Positions 24,307 to 33,540 are shown, numbered from the stretch's first letter. The stretch is 64,000 nt of DNA from Mycobacterium sp. 852013-50091_SCH5140682 (GCF_001665685.1 NZ_LZTB01000058.1:62001-126000); one strand, 5' to 3'. Translations and numbers: made by a program. The notes: generated by a model from the sequence alone, not told the origin.

Positions 24307-25435
24307 CCAGGAACTTCTCCCCCGTCGCCTTACGCGAGATCATCTGCAGGATCTGCGGTTTCAGCAGATCGGCCAGCGAGACCGTTTGGGTGTAGTGGCT
24401 GGCGAAGGTGGTTTTCACTCCGGCCGCCACCCGGGCGTGTAACTCGGCGATTCGGGAGGCCCCGATCTTCTGGAGAAAGGGAGTCAACAGCCACCCGCCG
24501 ACACTCCAGCTCATGCCGAATGTGCGGTCGAGCTCGGTCGGCCCGGTATCGAGGGACCCGTAGATGTAGACCTGTTTGAGCACCGACGATCCGTACCTGC
24601 TGTAGCTCGTCATCCGTCGACCAGCGGCAGTCTCCATGGCAGAGAGGATTGTGCTGGCCAGGTGGCCGCCACCGATCGCGTCGAAGGCCAGGGTGGCGCC
24701 GGTCTCGGCGACCGCTTCGACGAGCGCCGGGACGAAGTCGTCGGCCGTCGAGTTGCACACATACCGGGCACCGATTCCCCGCAGCAACTCTTCTTGTGCG
24801 GTGCTGCGCACGATGTTGACCAGTCCGACATTGTCCTGCGCGCAGATCTTGTTCAACATCTGCCCGAGGTTGGATGCGGCGGCAGTGTGGACCAGCGCAG
24901 TGTGTCCCTCGTCGCGCATGGTCTCGACCATGCCCAGCGCGGTGAGGGGGTTGACGAAACACGAGGCACCCTCGGCGGCGGTCACGTCGTCGGGCAACAC
25001 CAGACAGCTCGCCGCCGGCACCGTGCGGTACTGGCTGTACATGCCGCCTGCGAGCACCGCAACGGTTTTCCCGAGCAGCGCACTCGCATCTTCGCCCGCT
25101 GCGATCACCACGCCTGAACCCTCGTTGCCCACCGGCATGGACTGCCCGACGCGGCTCGCCATGGCCTGAAAGCCTTTGGCCGGAACCGAGATCGACGTGT
25201 GCCGGGCAGCGCCGTCGCCCGTGGTTCTGGCGGTCGCAAGATCTGCCGCGCCCAGCAGCAGACCCAGGTCTGACGGATTGACCGGCGACGCCTCGACGCG
25301 AAGGACGACCTCGCCGCGGCCCGGCGCAGTGACCGACTGGGGTTCGAGCGTCAGGTCGAGTTCACCGGCATCGGTCAGCAGGGAGCGAAGTTCGAGACCC
25401 GAGACGGGCAGGTCGGTGGTGGCGGAGTCGGTCAT
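24287..25435 (-). CDS. MDR-superfamily quinone reductase-like zinc-free oxidoreductase
   Basis: 382 residues from the ATG at 25435; the frame runs to 25861 but that part is antisense to the histidine kinase. The GroES-like N-terminal domain includes the VLRVEASPVNPSDLGLLLG block; the Rossmann domain carries VHTAAASNLGQM in place of the usual AxxGGVG and ends in a dimer region. No zinc-binding cysteines are seen. Probably reduces quinones or enones with NADPH; substrate unknown. Confidence 0.8.
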   Translation of the reverse strand: MTDSATTDLPVSGLELRSLLTDAGELDLTLEPQSVTAPGRGEVVLRVEASPVNPSDLGLLLGAADLATARTTGDGAARHTSISVPAKGFQAMASRVGQSMPVGNEGSGVVIAAGEDASALLGKTVAVLAGGMYSQYRTVPAASCLVLPDDVTAAEGASCFVNPLTALGMVETMRDEGHTALVHTAAASNLGQMLNKICAQDNVGLVNIVRSTAQEELLRGIGARYVCNSTADDFVPALVEAVAETGATLAFDAIGGGHLASTILSAMETAAGRRMTSYSRYGSSVLKQVYIYGSLDTGPTELDRTFGMSWSVGGWLLTPFLQKIGASRIAELHARVAAGVKTTFASHYTQTVSLADLLKPQILQMISRKATGEKFLVTPAQN

Positions 25436-25571
25436 GGTGGCGTCCTTCCAGGCGGGATCGCTCAGTTGAGGGCACGGGTGCCTCCATTTTGACCTGACGC
25501 ACCGTCCATGTCCGCGGACTCGCTGGGCGGGCGAGGATAATCGGCTCTTCGAACAATGTGCGGGATCGAGG

Positions 25572-27146
25572 ATGCAATCGATGACTTCGGAGGGATTGGC
25601 CGTGAGGTCCGACGGCGCGGACCGACCGCGCAACGGCTGGGCGCCGCCTGGGCTGACGCCGTTTCTGTTGGGGCCGACGGCACCGCTGTGGCTGGGCTTC
25701 GCGGTCGGAGCCGTGCTCATCATCGCTGAGGCCGCATTGGTGGACCTGCTCGGCCGGGCGCTGCCGCACCAGATGTTCGGTGTGGTCTTCTTCCTTGGCG
25801 TGCTTGTGATCTCGGCCGGTTGGCCGATGTGGATGGGCGTGGTGATGACGTTCGTGAGCACCGTCGTCTACCTGCGGATGCACCTGGGTGGCATGGTGAT
25901 TCCCCATACCCTGCAGGACTTGATCCCGATTGTGGTGTACCTGCCCGTTGCCCTGCTCGCCAATCTGCTCGTCGGACAGGCACGGTTGCGTGCGGTCGAA
26001 GCCCGGGAGGCGGCCGAGAAGGTCAGCGAGCTCGCCGAGCGGCAGGCGGCGCTGCGCCGGGTCGCTACGCTGGTCGCCCGCGGGGCGCCGCCCGACGAGG
26101 TGCTGACGGCCGTTGCCGACGAAGTCGCCAACGCCCTGCACATGGGCAATGCGGCGTTGTTTCGGTATGTCGACGACGAGTACGGCGAGATCGTCGCGGT
26201 GCACGACGAGGCCGGCCATCCTCGGATGCCCGTGGGTGTCCGAATACGTTTGACCGGCGACAATGTCGCAGGCATGGTGCTGCGGACCGGGCGTGCGGCA
26301 CGTCTGGACAGTCACGAGGATGCTTCCGGGGCGGCCGCTGCGCTGATCCGTGACCTCGGCCTGCGCTCCGGTGTGGGCGCCCCGATCATCGTCGAAGGGC
26401 GCCTGTGGGGCGCCGCCATTGCAGGATCGTCACGACCCGAGTCGCCGCCGCCGGATATGGAATCACGCCTTGCCGACTTCGCCGAACTGGTGGCGACGGC
26501 GATTGCCAACACCGAATCCCGCCGCGAATTGATGGCCTCACGGGCCCGCATCGTGACAGCCGGTGATGAAGCCATGCGGCGGATCGAACGAGACCTGCAC
26601 GACGGAGCGCAGCAACGGTTGGTCGCGCTGGCATTGACCAGCCGATCGCTGCAGGCATCCCTGGACCCCGACGATGCGCTGGCACACGAGATTGCCGAAC
26701 TCGGAGACGGATTGGTCGCGGCCAGCGAGGAGCTCCGCCAGATCACCCACGGAATACACCCTGCGGTTCTCACCAACGGAGGCCTGCGGCCGGCATTGCG
26801 CGCGTTGGGCCGCCGGGCGCCGGTACCCGTCGAGGTGTCTGTCGACGTCGCGAACAGACCACGCGAATCCGTCGAAGTGGGCGCGTATTACGTTGTCGCC
26901 GAGGCGCTGACGAACGTCACCAAGCATGCCGACGCCTCCCACGTCGACGTGACCGTCGACGTCGACGGCTCCACCCTGCGTGTCGTGGTGGCCGACGACG
27001 GCGTGGGTGGCGCCGACGTCCGCAGTGGATCGGGATTGGTAGGCCTCAAAGACCGTGTCGACGCACTGGGCGGCCGCCTGCACATCTCGAGCCCCGCGGG
27101 CCAGGGCACCACGTTGACCGCGCACATTCCGCTTGACGCGGGCTGA
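25572..27146 (+). CDS. Membrane sensor histidine kinase, GAF and HisKA_3 (NarL-type)
   Basis: 524 residues. Three to four membrane helices lie at about 33-136, then a short coiled coil (140-165), a GAF domain (about 161-315), the dimerisation helix with the phosphorylated histidine H343 in ERDLHDGAQQRL, and an ATPase domain ending near 520 (DDGVGGAD and GLVGLKDR blocks). HisKA_3 kinases normally pair with LuxR/NarL-type regulators, but none is adjacent, so it looks orphan in this window. Signal unknown; GAF suggests a small ligand, heme or redox cue. Confidence 0.9.
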   Translation: MQSMTSEGLAVRSDGADRPRNGWAPPGLTPFLLGPTAPLWLGFAVGAVLIIAEAALVDLLGRALPHQMFGVVFFLGVLVISAGWPMWMGVVMTFVSTVVYLRMHLGGMVIPHTLQDLIPIVVYLPVALLANLLVGQARLRAVEAREAAEKVSELAERQAALRRVATLVARGAPPDEVLTAVADEVANALHMGNAALFRYVDDEYGEIVAVHDEAGHPRMPVGVRIRLTGDNVAGMVLRTGRAARLDSHEDASGAAAALIRDLGLRSGVGAPIIVEGRLWGAAIAGSSRPESPPPDMESRLADFAELVATAIANTESRRELMASRARIVTAGDEAMRRIERDLHDGAQQRLVALALTSRSLQASLDPDDALAHEIAELGDGLVAASEELRQITHGIHPAVLTNGGLRPALRALGRRAPVPVEVSVDVANRPRESVEVGAYYVVAEALTNVTKHADASHVDVTVDVDGSTLRVVVADDGVGGADVRSGSGLVGLKDRVDALGGRLHISSPAGQGTTLTAHIPLDAG

Positions 27147-27184
27147 TTGCCTGCGGGCCAACAGCTTCCGTTGAGCTTTTCTCA

Positions 27185-27202
27185 GCGTCGGTTCAGCGAC
27201 GC
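27185..27202. terminator. Short hairpin after the histidine kinase gene
   Basis: Arms GCGTCG (27185-27190) and CGACGC (27197-27202) with a 6-base loop, 38 bp after the kinase stop and 19 bp before the next ATG. Could be a weak terminator or an operator. Confidence 0.35.
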
Positions 27203-27221
27203 GCCTCTAGCGTCTCGGGGC

Positions 27222-27584
27222 ATGGCCGATACCGCGAGATTGGGCACCAGTTCCGCCACGCTGAGCCGGGTGCCCGAAGTCACCCGGCTCGGCGCCAACG
27301 CTGTGCTCTCGTTCTGGCTCGCCTACATCCTCACGCGTCCGCTGGGCGCGAATCTCGGTGACTGGCTGGCCGCGCCGAAAACCGAGCAGGGCCTCGGACT
27401 GGGTGTCGCCACGACGAGCGTGATCTTCCTCGCGGCGATCCTGGCGACCGTCGCCTACCTGGCGGCAACCCGCGCCGACGTCATCGAACGCGACACAGCG
27501 CCGCTCCGCATCGCGATCCGGCGCGCGAGCGCGTCATGCTGGGCTATCTCGGCGTGGTCGCCGTCGGGACCGTTGTGCTCCTGA
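27222..27584 (+). CDS. Reduced COG4705/DUF347-like membrane protein (one repeat)
   Basis: 120 residues from the ATG at 27222. The segment AFW/SFWLAYILTRPLGANLGDWLA, followed by VTSVIFLAAILATVAYL-like helices, is the last repeat of the COG4705 membrane family, which normally has four such repeats in about 250 residues. Before it stands SRVPEVT, which looks like the family's extreme N-terminus. The middle three repeats are thus missing, as if deleted in frame. The C-terminal 30 residues are non-family. Either a remnant or a minimal functional version; function of the full family is unknown. Confidence 0.6.
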   Translation: MADTARLGTSSATLSRVPEVTRLGANAVLSFWLAYILTRPLGANLGDWLAAPKTEQGLGLGVATTSVIFLAAILATVAYLAATRADVIERDTAPLRIAIRRASASCWAISAWSPSGPLCS

Positions 27585-27961
27585 CGTGGGCTGCCGGCCG
27601 ACCTCACGCGATGCCCGCAGGCGGTGAGGCGGAATCGGAGTCGGCGGCCGCGGTGTCGGTACCGGCAGGGCAGTCGGTCACAGCACAGTTCCCGCCCGCG
27701 GCGGTCACCAAGTACCGCGGCATCGTCCAGGACACCCTGGTGAAGCTCAACGCAGGCGATCAGGCCGGTGCGACCACCCGCATCAAGGACCTCGAAACCA
27801 CGTGGGACGAGGATCAGGCAACCCTGCAGCCGATGGACAATGCCGGGTGGGACGTGCTCGACGGTCAGATCGACCAGGTTCTGACTGCGCTGCGGGCCCC
27901 TACGCCCGACCCGGGCACTGAATCACGAACTCTCGGTCAACTCCTGACCTCGTTGCAGTAA
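27536..27961 (+). CDS. Small membrane-anchored exported protein, unknown function
   Basis: 141 residues. One N-terminal helix (about 1-20) without a lipobox, then an Ala/Ser/Glu-rich linker and a helical, acidic domain (TRIKDLETTWDEDQATLQPMDNAGWDVLDGQIDQVLTALR contains the most regular helix, residues about 85-120). It begins in another frame, overlapping the preceding gene by 49 bp, so the two are probably coupled; a frameshift joining them is the alternative. No known family recognised. Confidence 0.6.
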   Translation: MLGYLGVVAVGTVVLLTWAAGRPHAMPAGGEAESESAAAVSVPAGQSVTAQFPPAAVTKYRGIVQDTLVKLNAGDQAGATTRIKDLETTWDEDQATLQPMDNAGWDVLDGQIDQVLTALRAPTPDPGTESRTLGQLLTSLQ

Positions 27962-28103
27962 GAGACCGGCGCCTGGCAGTCCGATGGGAACATCCCGCTA
28001 CCGCGTGTCGCAACGCCTGCGATACCGCAGGGCGGAGTAGACCCACGGACTGTGGGTGACGGCAGGCGGCAACAGCAACCGCACAGGTTCTCGTCTGCAG
28101 GAT

Positions 28104-29519
28104 ATGACCGTGGCGGTTGAGATGGCAGAGCCTTTGCGCCACCGCATCGCACAATTGTCCCTGGTCGACGGGTGGGTGCCGATCGCGGTGCAGGTGCTGG
28201 CTGCACTGCTTCTGCTGTACGTGGTGTGGGCGCACGCCGACCGCCGGGGCTGGCGGCGGCTGGCCATCGCCGCCCTGATCGGGACTCCGTTCGCGCTGTG
28301 GGCTCGCCACTACATCTCCTCGATCGGAGTGTCCGGTGAGGCGGCGCCGAGCCGATTGTGGCTGTGGATCGGATTGGTCGGAGCGGCTCTCAGCCTTATC
28401 TTCCTGACCTGGAAGCGCGCGTCGTGGTGGCGGCGTGGCGCGGCGGTGCTGGCCGTCCCGCTGTGTGTGGTGTGTGCGGCGCTGTCGGTCAACACCTGGG
28501 TCGGTTACTTCCCGAAGGTGCGCACGGCGTGGAACCAACTCACCACGAGTCCGCTACCCGATCAGACCGACCGGGTCGGCGTCACCGCGATGCAGTTGTC
28601 GAACGCAAGGCCCGATCGAGGCGTCGTGGTCCCGGTGCGGATCGACTCCAGCGCATCGGGTTTCGCGCATCGTCGAGAATTCGTCTACCTGCCACCGATA
28701 TGGTTCGCGAGTAAACCGCCGCCTCGCTTGCCAGTGGTGATGATGATCGGGTCGGCGTTGAACACGCCGGCCGACTGGCTTCGGGTCGGTAATGCGGTCG
28801 CCACCATCGACGATTTCGCCGGCCAGCACGACGGAAGCGCGCCTGCGGTGGTCTTCGCGGACGCGACGGGCGCCTTCGACAACGACACCGAATGCGTCAA
28901 CGGACCGCGTGGGAACGCTGCCGATCACCTCACGAAAGACGTTGCTCCGTTCATGGCGGCGAATTTCGGTGTCAGTGCCGAGCGCACCCATTGGGGCATC
29001 GCCGGTTGGTCGATGGGCGGTACGTGCGCGGTCGACCTGGCTGTGATGCACCCCGACCTGTTCAGCGCGTTCGTCGACATCGCAGGCGATATCGGACCCA
29101 ACACCGGCAGCCGCGAGCACAGCATCGCCACCCTGTTCGGCGGCGACGCCGACGCGTGGGCCGCCTTCGATCCCACCACCGTCATGAAACGGCACGGCCG
29201 CTATACCGGTTTGACGGGATGGTTCGAGGTGCCCGGTTCGCCTGACGGCACGGCGCGTGATCCCGTGTCGAATCCGGAGGGCCAGGATATCGCCGCGCGC
29301 GCACTGTCGGCGACCGGCGCAACGGAAGGCATCGCGTCCACGGTGGTGACGCGGCCCGGCAGGCATGACTGGCTGTTCGCGTCGCAGGCGTTCGGCGATG
29401 CGTTGCCGTGGTTGGCGGCGCAACTCGGAACCCCTGCGGTACCACGAGTCGCGATGCCGAATTCGACGACCGACGCGGCAGGACCGACCGGCATTCCCGG
29501 CTTTACCCAGCACCATTGA
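28104..29519 (+). CDS. Membrane-anchored esterase (esterase D/Ag85-like fold)
   Basis: 471 residues from the ATG at 28104; an ATG at 28056 in frame is an alternative. Four membrane helices occupy about 20-135, followed by an extracytoplasmic alpha/beta hydrolase domain. The nucleophile elbow is GWSMGG and the likely catalytic histidine lies in PGRHDWLFAS near the C-terminus. The arrangement (helix bundle plus esterase domain) recurs in actinobacterial esterases related to the antigen 85/FrmB fold. Substrate unknown; a cell-envelope lipid or acetyl ester is plausible. Confidence 0.82.
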   Translation: MTVAVEMAEPLRHRIAQLSLVDGWVPIAVQVLAALLLLYVVWAHADRRGWRRLAIAALIGTPFALWARHYISSIGVSGEAAPSRLWLWIGLVGAALSLIFLTWKRASWWRRGAAVLAVPLCVVCAALSVNTWVGYFPKVRTAWNQLTTSPLPDQTDRVGVTAMQLSNARPDRGVVVPVRIDSSASGFAHRREFVYLPPIWFASKPPPRLPVVMMIGSALNTPADWLRVGNAVATIDDFAGQHDGSAPAVVFADATGAFDNDTECVNGPRGNAADHLTKDVAPFMAANFGVSAERTHWGIAGWSMGGTCAVDLAVMHPDLFSAFVDIAGDIGPNTGSREHSIATLFGGDADAWAAFDPTTVMKRHGRYTGLTGWFEVPGSPDGTARDPVSNPEGQDIAARALSATGATEGIASTVVTRPGRHDWLFASQAFGDALPWLAAQLGTPAVPRVAMPNSTTDAAGPTGIPGFTQHH

Positions 29520-29532
29520 GCCGGCCATTCGA

Positions 29533-29549
29533 GTAGCGCACTACGCTAC
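29533..29549. promoter_or_regulatory. 17-bp palindrome GTAGCG-N5-CGCTAC
   Basis: Perfect 6-bp arms (29533-29538 and 29544-29549) lie 14 bp after the esterase stop and 84 bp before the next start. It may be a short terminator or a TetR-type operator; its size and symmetry fit either. Confidence 0.45.
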
Positions 29550-29632
29550 CCAATCCCCGATTCTCGGGCCGACCCTGGATGTCGGCACATCTGACGAGGG
29601 TGCCTGCCCAGCGGATATTCGGAGGGACAGCC

Positions 29633-30064
29633 GTGGACGTCGAGACCCATTCCCGCGGAAAGATACTGGCCGCGATCGGGGTTCCGGTGGCAATCACACT
29701 GCTCTCCGGGGCGACCGTACCGTGGTGGTGGCACGAGGTTTTCGATCGGCACAGCGTGGACGACAGCTCCACGGCACACAATTCCAGCGCCCCGAGCGCC
29801 CGCATCACGGCACCACCAACCGTCGCGGCGGGCACGTGTGCTGTGACGGTTGCCAACCCGCTGCTGACGCTGCGCGAGACACCGGACCCGTTCGGGCAGG
29901 AATCGGTGAAAGTGGCGGCGGGCACGTACAAGGTGTCCGACATCGCCGACACATCGTGGGCCGGTGCTCCACAGCGGTGGTTCAAAATCGATGTCGGCAC
30001 CCGTTCCGGCTGGATCCGCGACGATTCCTTCAGTATCGATTCGCGATCGGATTCCTGCCCGTGA
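29633..30064 (+). CDS. Membrane-anchored SH3-like domain protein
   Basis: 143 residues from the GTG at 29633, chosen because GGAGGG sits 6 bases upstream (29621-29626); an in-frame ATG at 29579 has no such site. One N-terminal helix (about 12-32) anchors a Ser/Ala/Pro-rich linker and a bacterial SH3 domain (LLTLRETPDPFG, then WFKIDVGTRSGWIRDDSF). SH3b domains commonly bind cell-wall peptides. Function otherwise unknown. Confidence 0.75.
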   Translation: MDVETHSRGKILAAIGVPVAITLLSGATVPWWWHEVFDRHSVDDSSTAHNSSAPSARITAPPTVAAGTCAVTVANPLLTLRETPDPFGQESVKVAAGTYKVSDIADTSWAGAPQRWFKIDVGTRSGWIRDDSFSIDSRSDSCP

Positions 30065-30073
30065 CATCTCGGA

Positions 30074-30097
30074 GTCAATGCCGTCAATAGCATTGAC
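30074..30097. terminator. Inverted repeat after the SH3-domain gene
   Basis: Arms GTCAATG (30074-30080) and CATTGAC (30091-30097), 10-base loop that itself contains a third GTCAAT. It starts 10 bp after the stop codon. Terminator is likely; an operator for the downstream secreted protein is possible. Confidence 0.4.
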
Positions 30098-30251
30098 AGC
30101 AAACAGTTTTCAATTCGTTACCGGGGTAGCCGAACCGTTATCGCTTGCACAGCTGCGCCATACGGTCGCCACAGTGCCGGCAAAAATCCAGGTCATAGCT
30201 TTACTTCGCATCCGGCGGTGACGCCGTAACACGAAGAAACGGAGTAAACCT

Positions 30252-30578
30252 ATGACGTTCAAGCGAACCCTGGGTGTCTCGGCGCTGGCCGCGGGCATCG
30301 GTATGGCCGGGCTGCTCGGTGTCGGTCTCGGCACGGCAAGCGCAGACCCGGGCTGGGGCTGCGACCGTCCAGGCTCCCCGCAGTGCGACAACCACCGCGA
30401 CGATCGCGGGCCCGACCGGGGCCCGGCTGGTCCGGTCGACTGGCATAACCGGGGCATCGATCAAGGCCGCAACGACCACCAGCCGTTCAACTGGAACGGT
30501 CAGCAGGTCACGCCGATGCAGGCAGCGGACGGCCACGGTTGGGGTTTCTGGTTCCTCGGCACCTGGATCCCGATGTAA
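30252..30578 (+). CDS. Small secreted protein, mycobacterial type
   Basis: 108 residues. A signal peptide ends at ASA-DP (about residue 30). The mature part is rich in Asp, Arg, Gly, Pro and His, with a C-terminal aromatic tail WGFWFLGTWIPM. GGAG precedes the ATG by 9 bases. Two cysteines (in WGCDRPGSPQC) could form a disulfide. Similar short exported proteins occur across mycobacteria; function unknown. Confidence 0.78.
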   Translation: MTFKRTLGVSALAAGIGMAGLLGVGLGTASADPGWGCDRPGSPQCDNHRDDRGPDRGPAGPVDWHNRGIDQGRNDHQPFNWNGQQVTPMQAADGHGWGFWFLGTWIPM

Positions 30579-30593
30579 ATCCCCCAAAACTGC

Positions 30594-30625
30594 TGATGGG
30601 CCGCCAGTTTCGGGGCGGCCCATCA
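30594..30625. terminator. Bidirectional terminator hairpin, 12-bp perfect stem
   Basis: Arms TGATGGGCCGCC (30594-30605) and GGCGGCCCATCA (30614-30625), 8-base loop. It lies 15 bp after the secreted-protein stop and 2 bp before the stop of the convergent gene, so it serves both strands. No U-tract. Confidence 0.85.
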
Positions 30626-30627
30626 GG

Positions 30628-31020
30628 CTATCCGGCGCCGCGGTCGTCCGTCGGGCGCGCCGCGAACGGATTGAACTTCGACAGCCCCGGGATGTTCGAC
30701 AACATCCGGAAGACGTCGTTTCCGGTGGCGACGAGAGCCTCCAACTGGGGTAGAAGCCGATCCATCGTGCGGAACATCGGGTCGGCCATTGCGAGATAGC
30801 GCTCGGTGCGGTCGATCGTCGTGTTCAGCCGTTCAGTCGCAACCGCCAGATTCTCGATCAGATCGGGCAACTGCACCGCGAGTTGGGCTGAGGCGGGAGG
30901 TATGCGCATCGCGCTGTTCGCGACGGCCTGCGCGGTTTCGACCGCCGACTGAGCGGTCTCCACCGCAGCCTGCGCGGCCGATCTGAGGTCACTCGGTTTG
31001 GGAAGCTTCGGACTGGTCAT
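30628..31020 (-). CDS. Small helical protein with Ala-rich heptads, unknown function
   Basis: 130 residues from the ATG at 31020. Residues 12-38 repeat a seven-residue pattern (AVETAQ x2, then AVANSA), followed by amphipathic helices around LPDLIENLAVATERLNTTIDRTERYL. No signal peptide. The pattern resembles phasin-like or other surface-coating helical proteins, but I do not recognise the family. It converges on the secreted-protein gene at a shared terminator. Confidence 0.65.
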   Translation of the reverse strand: MTSPKLPKPSDLRSAAQAAVETAQSAVETAQAVANSAMRIPPASAQLAVQLPDLIENLAVATERLNTTIDRTERYLAMADPMFRTMDRLLPQLEALVATGNDVFRMLSNIPGLSKFNPFAARPTDDRGAG

Positions 31021-31230
31021 GTCGGTAACTGTGCCGCACTGCGACGTCGCTGTCAGCATGTTTGGTCACGGGTATCCGGGTTGCCTCGAATCGGATATCG
31101 CCAGCGGGCGTTAGGCTGCATCCGGCGATCGGCAACCGGACATCCTCGGGCCTTGCGTGGCCGTCAAATACGCTGCCTGAGAGGTCAATCCGTGCCGATC
31201 CTGGCAGCCACGTCGGGGAAGAGGGTGCAT

Positions 31231-32076
31231 ATGGATCAGTTCCGCCGCGGCGGCCTGGTGTTCGACGTCATCGACGACGGCCCTGCGGACGGCCCCGTTG
31301 TAGTTCTCCTGCACGGATTCCCCCAGCGCAACACCAGCTGGGAAGCCGTGATGGCGCAGCTGACCACCCGCGGATACCGGTGCCTGGCACCGAATCAACG
31401 GGGCTACTCCCCCGGGGCGCGGCCGCTGCGGCGCCGTGACTACCGCATGTCCGAGTTGGTCGACGACGCACTGGCCCTCATCGACGGCAGTGGAGCCGAC
31501 CGCGTGCACCTCGTCGGGCACGACTGGGGCGCTGCTGTCGGCTGGGGAGTTGCGCTGCGGTACCCCGATCGACTGGCGTCGTTCTCGCCGATCTCGGTTC
31601 CGCATCCGGTGGCCTTCCTACGTGCGATGCCGACCAGCCGCCAAGGCCTGGCGTCCTGGTACATGTACGTCGCGCAACTCCCCCGACTTCCCGAGCGGCT
31701 GCTGCTCGGCCGGGGTGGTGTCGGTACCAGGATCACTGATGCTCTGGTCCGCAGCGGGCAGGCCGCCGCGCACGCGCAACGCGACACCGCGGCGATGCTC
31801 GAACCCGGCGCGCTGACCGCTGCGCTCAACTGGTACCGCGCGATGCTGCTGTCCGATTCGCGCGACATCAAGCACCGGGTGCGGGTCCCCACGATGTACA
31901 TCTGGAGCGACGGGGATACCGCGATCACCGCAAAACCGGCCCACGAGACGGCGAAATTCGTGTCCGGACCGTACCGGTTCGAGACCATTCGCGGCGCCTC
32001 ACACTGGTTGCCCGACGAAGAGCCTGACACCGTGGCGGGCCTGCTGCTGGATTGGTTTGCCGCACACCCGCTGTGA
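31231..32076 (+). CDS. Alpha/beta hydrolase, epoxide-hydrolase-like
   Basis: 281 residues from the ATG at 31231 (GTG at 31225 also possible; GAAGAGG lies just upstream). Oxyanion motif HGFP at 28-31, nucleophile D98 in VGHDWGAAVG, and the catalytic histidine in RGASHWLPDEEPD near 260. An aspartate nucleophile points to epoxide hydrolase or haloalkane dehalogenase chemistry; the GHDWGA elbow favours epoxide hydrolase. It converges with the NCS1 permease gene, 4 bp apart. Confidence 0.85.
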   Translation: MDQFRRGGLVFDVIDDGPADGPVVVLLHGFPQRNTSWEAVMAQLTTRGYRCLAPNQRGYSPGARPLRRRDYRMSELVDDALALIDGSGADRVHLVGHDWGAAVGWGVALRYPDRLASFSPISVPHPVAFLRAMPTSRQGLASWYMYVAQLPRLPERLLLGRGGVGTRITDALVRSGQAAAHAQRDTAAMLEPGALTAALNWYRAMLLSDSRDIKHRVRVPTMYIWSDGDTAITAKPAHETAKFVSGPYRFETIRGASHWLPDEEPDTVAGLLLDWFAAHPL

Positions 32077-32080
32077 GGTT

Positions 32081-33484
32081 CTACGGCTGCTCGCGCTTGG
32101 CCTGCAGCAGTCGGTAACCGCCGTAGAGCGTCAGGGCTACACCGAAATTCACGAAATACGCGACGTCGGCGCCGTACCACGCGGTTGCCACCGGCCCGTG
32201 GATCAATGAGGTGTTCATGAACGGCATCGCCACCGCGTAGGAGATCACGAAGGTGATCAGTGCGGCCGCCGCGTCGGACCGGCGCGTCTCTTCGGCCGAC
32301 GGATCGAGCGTGTCGCGTCCGCGGATCCGGATCGCCCAGTCCACCGCCACGACTGCCACGAACGCCGGAATCCAGTAGCTGACCAACAACAACACGTCGG
32401 TGAATCGGCTCGCGGTGTCGGCGGCGTGCAACCACAAGATCAAGAAGAAAGCGAGCGCCGTGACGATGACGGCGGAAACCGGCCTGCGCACTCGCGCCCC
32501 GATGGTCTGCAGCGCCAGTGACCCGCTGTAGTCGTTCATCACCCCCGAACCGACGGCGGCCAGCGCGATGATCAACAGTGCCAGCCCACCGAGGACGCCG
32601 CCGCCCATCACCGTTCGCACACCCTCGGCGGTCTGCTCACCGATCGCTGCCGCGCCGCCGATGCCGATCCCCTGAACGAAGATGTACGCCGACGCGATAC
32701 CGGCGAACGTGTATCCGAACACCTGGCCCCGGGGCGCCGTCGCGGGCAGGTACCGGCTGAAGTCCGCGGCATAGCTCGCCCACGAGATGGCCAGGCTCAG
32801 CGCGATGGTCACCTCGAAGACGAAAGCGCCGACCAGCGCTGCCCCGTGCACGGTCGCCGGCGTGACCACGTCCTGCCCGCGGACCAGCTTGACGGCGAAC
32901 ACCACGAAGGTGACCAGCAGGACGACGGTGAGCACCGCCTGCAACCGATGGATGAGCTCGTAGCCGAAGAATCCGACGACACCCTGTACCCCGAGGACGA
33001 TGAGCACGGCGATCCAGAACGGGATGCCCACCAGGACGGCCAGTGCTTCCCCACCGAACAAGCCGACCAAGGCGTCCCAGGCGATCGACGACCCCCATTG
33101 CAGTATCCCGGGCACCACGACGAAGCCACCGAACGCCATCCTCGCGTTGGGCAACTGGCCGGCCCCGGTGCGCGGGCCCCACGTCGACAAGTAGGCCACC
33201 ACCAGGGACCCGAGAATCGTCCCGATGACCATGGCCAGCATGCCCAGCCAGAAGCCCAGACCCAGCGCGATGGCCAGGGTCCCGGTGAAGACGCCCGTCA
33301 TATTGACCTGGGGTGCGAACCACACCGTGAACAACCGCGCGGGACGGCCGTAGCGCTGATCCTTTCCGATCGGCGCGATGCCGTGCGTTTCGACCGCGAG
33401 GTCGCCGGCGCCCGTCGGCCGGCGCCCGGTGAAGGCGCTGGCGTTGAGCACGTTGGATCGAGAAGGCATGGCCCATTTCACCAT
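32081..33484 (-). CDS. NCS1 family purine/cytosine-type permease
   Basis: 467 residues, about 12 membrane helices, with a short polar N-terminus containing GIAPIGKDQRYGRP. It belongs to the cytosine/purine branch of NCS1 and is different from the allantoin-type permease at 13986. An ATG at 33469 is an alternative start. No catabolic genes sit next to it, so the substrate (cytosine, purine, thiamine precursors) is open. Divergent from the MFS gene. Confidence 0.85.
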   Translation of the reverse strand: MVKWAMPSRSNVLNASAFTGRRPTGAGDLAVETHGIAPIGKDQRYGRPARLFTVWFAPQVNMTGVFTGTLAIALGLGFWLGMLAMVIGTILGSLVVAYLSTWGPRTGAGQLPNARMAFGGFVVVPGILQWGSSIAWDALVGLFGGEALAVLVGIPFWIAVLIVLGVQGVVGFFGYELIHRLQAVLTVVLLVTFVVFAVKLVRGQDVVTPATVHGAALVGAFVFEVTIALSLAISWASYAADFSRYLPATAPRGQVFGYTFAGIASAYIFVQGIGIGGAAAIGEQTAEGVRTVMGGGVLGGLALLIIALAAVGSGVMNDYSGSLALQTIGARVRRPVSAVIVTALAFFLILWLHAADTASRFTDVLLLVSYWIPAFVAVVAVDWAIRIRGRDTLDPSAEETRRSDAAAALITFVISYAVAMPFMNTSLIHGPVATAWYGADVAYFVNFGVALTLYGGYRLLQAKREQP

Positions 33485-33540
33485 GCCGACGACCGCCGGT
33501 TCATAATCGGGAAACTTGAAAAGATAGGCTAACGAACGGA

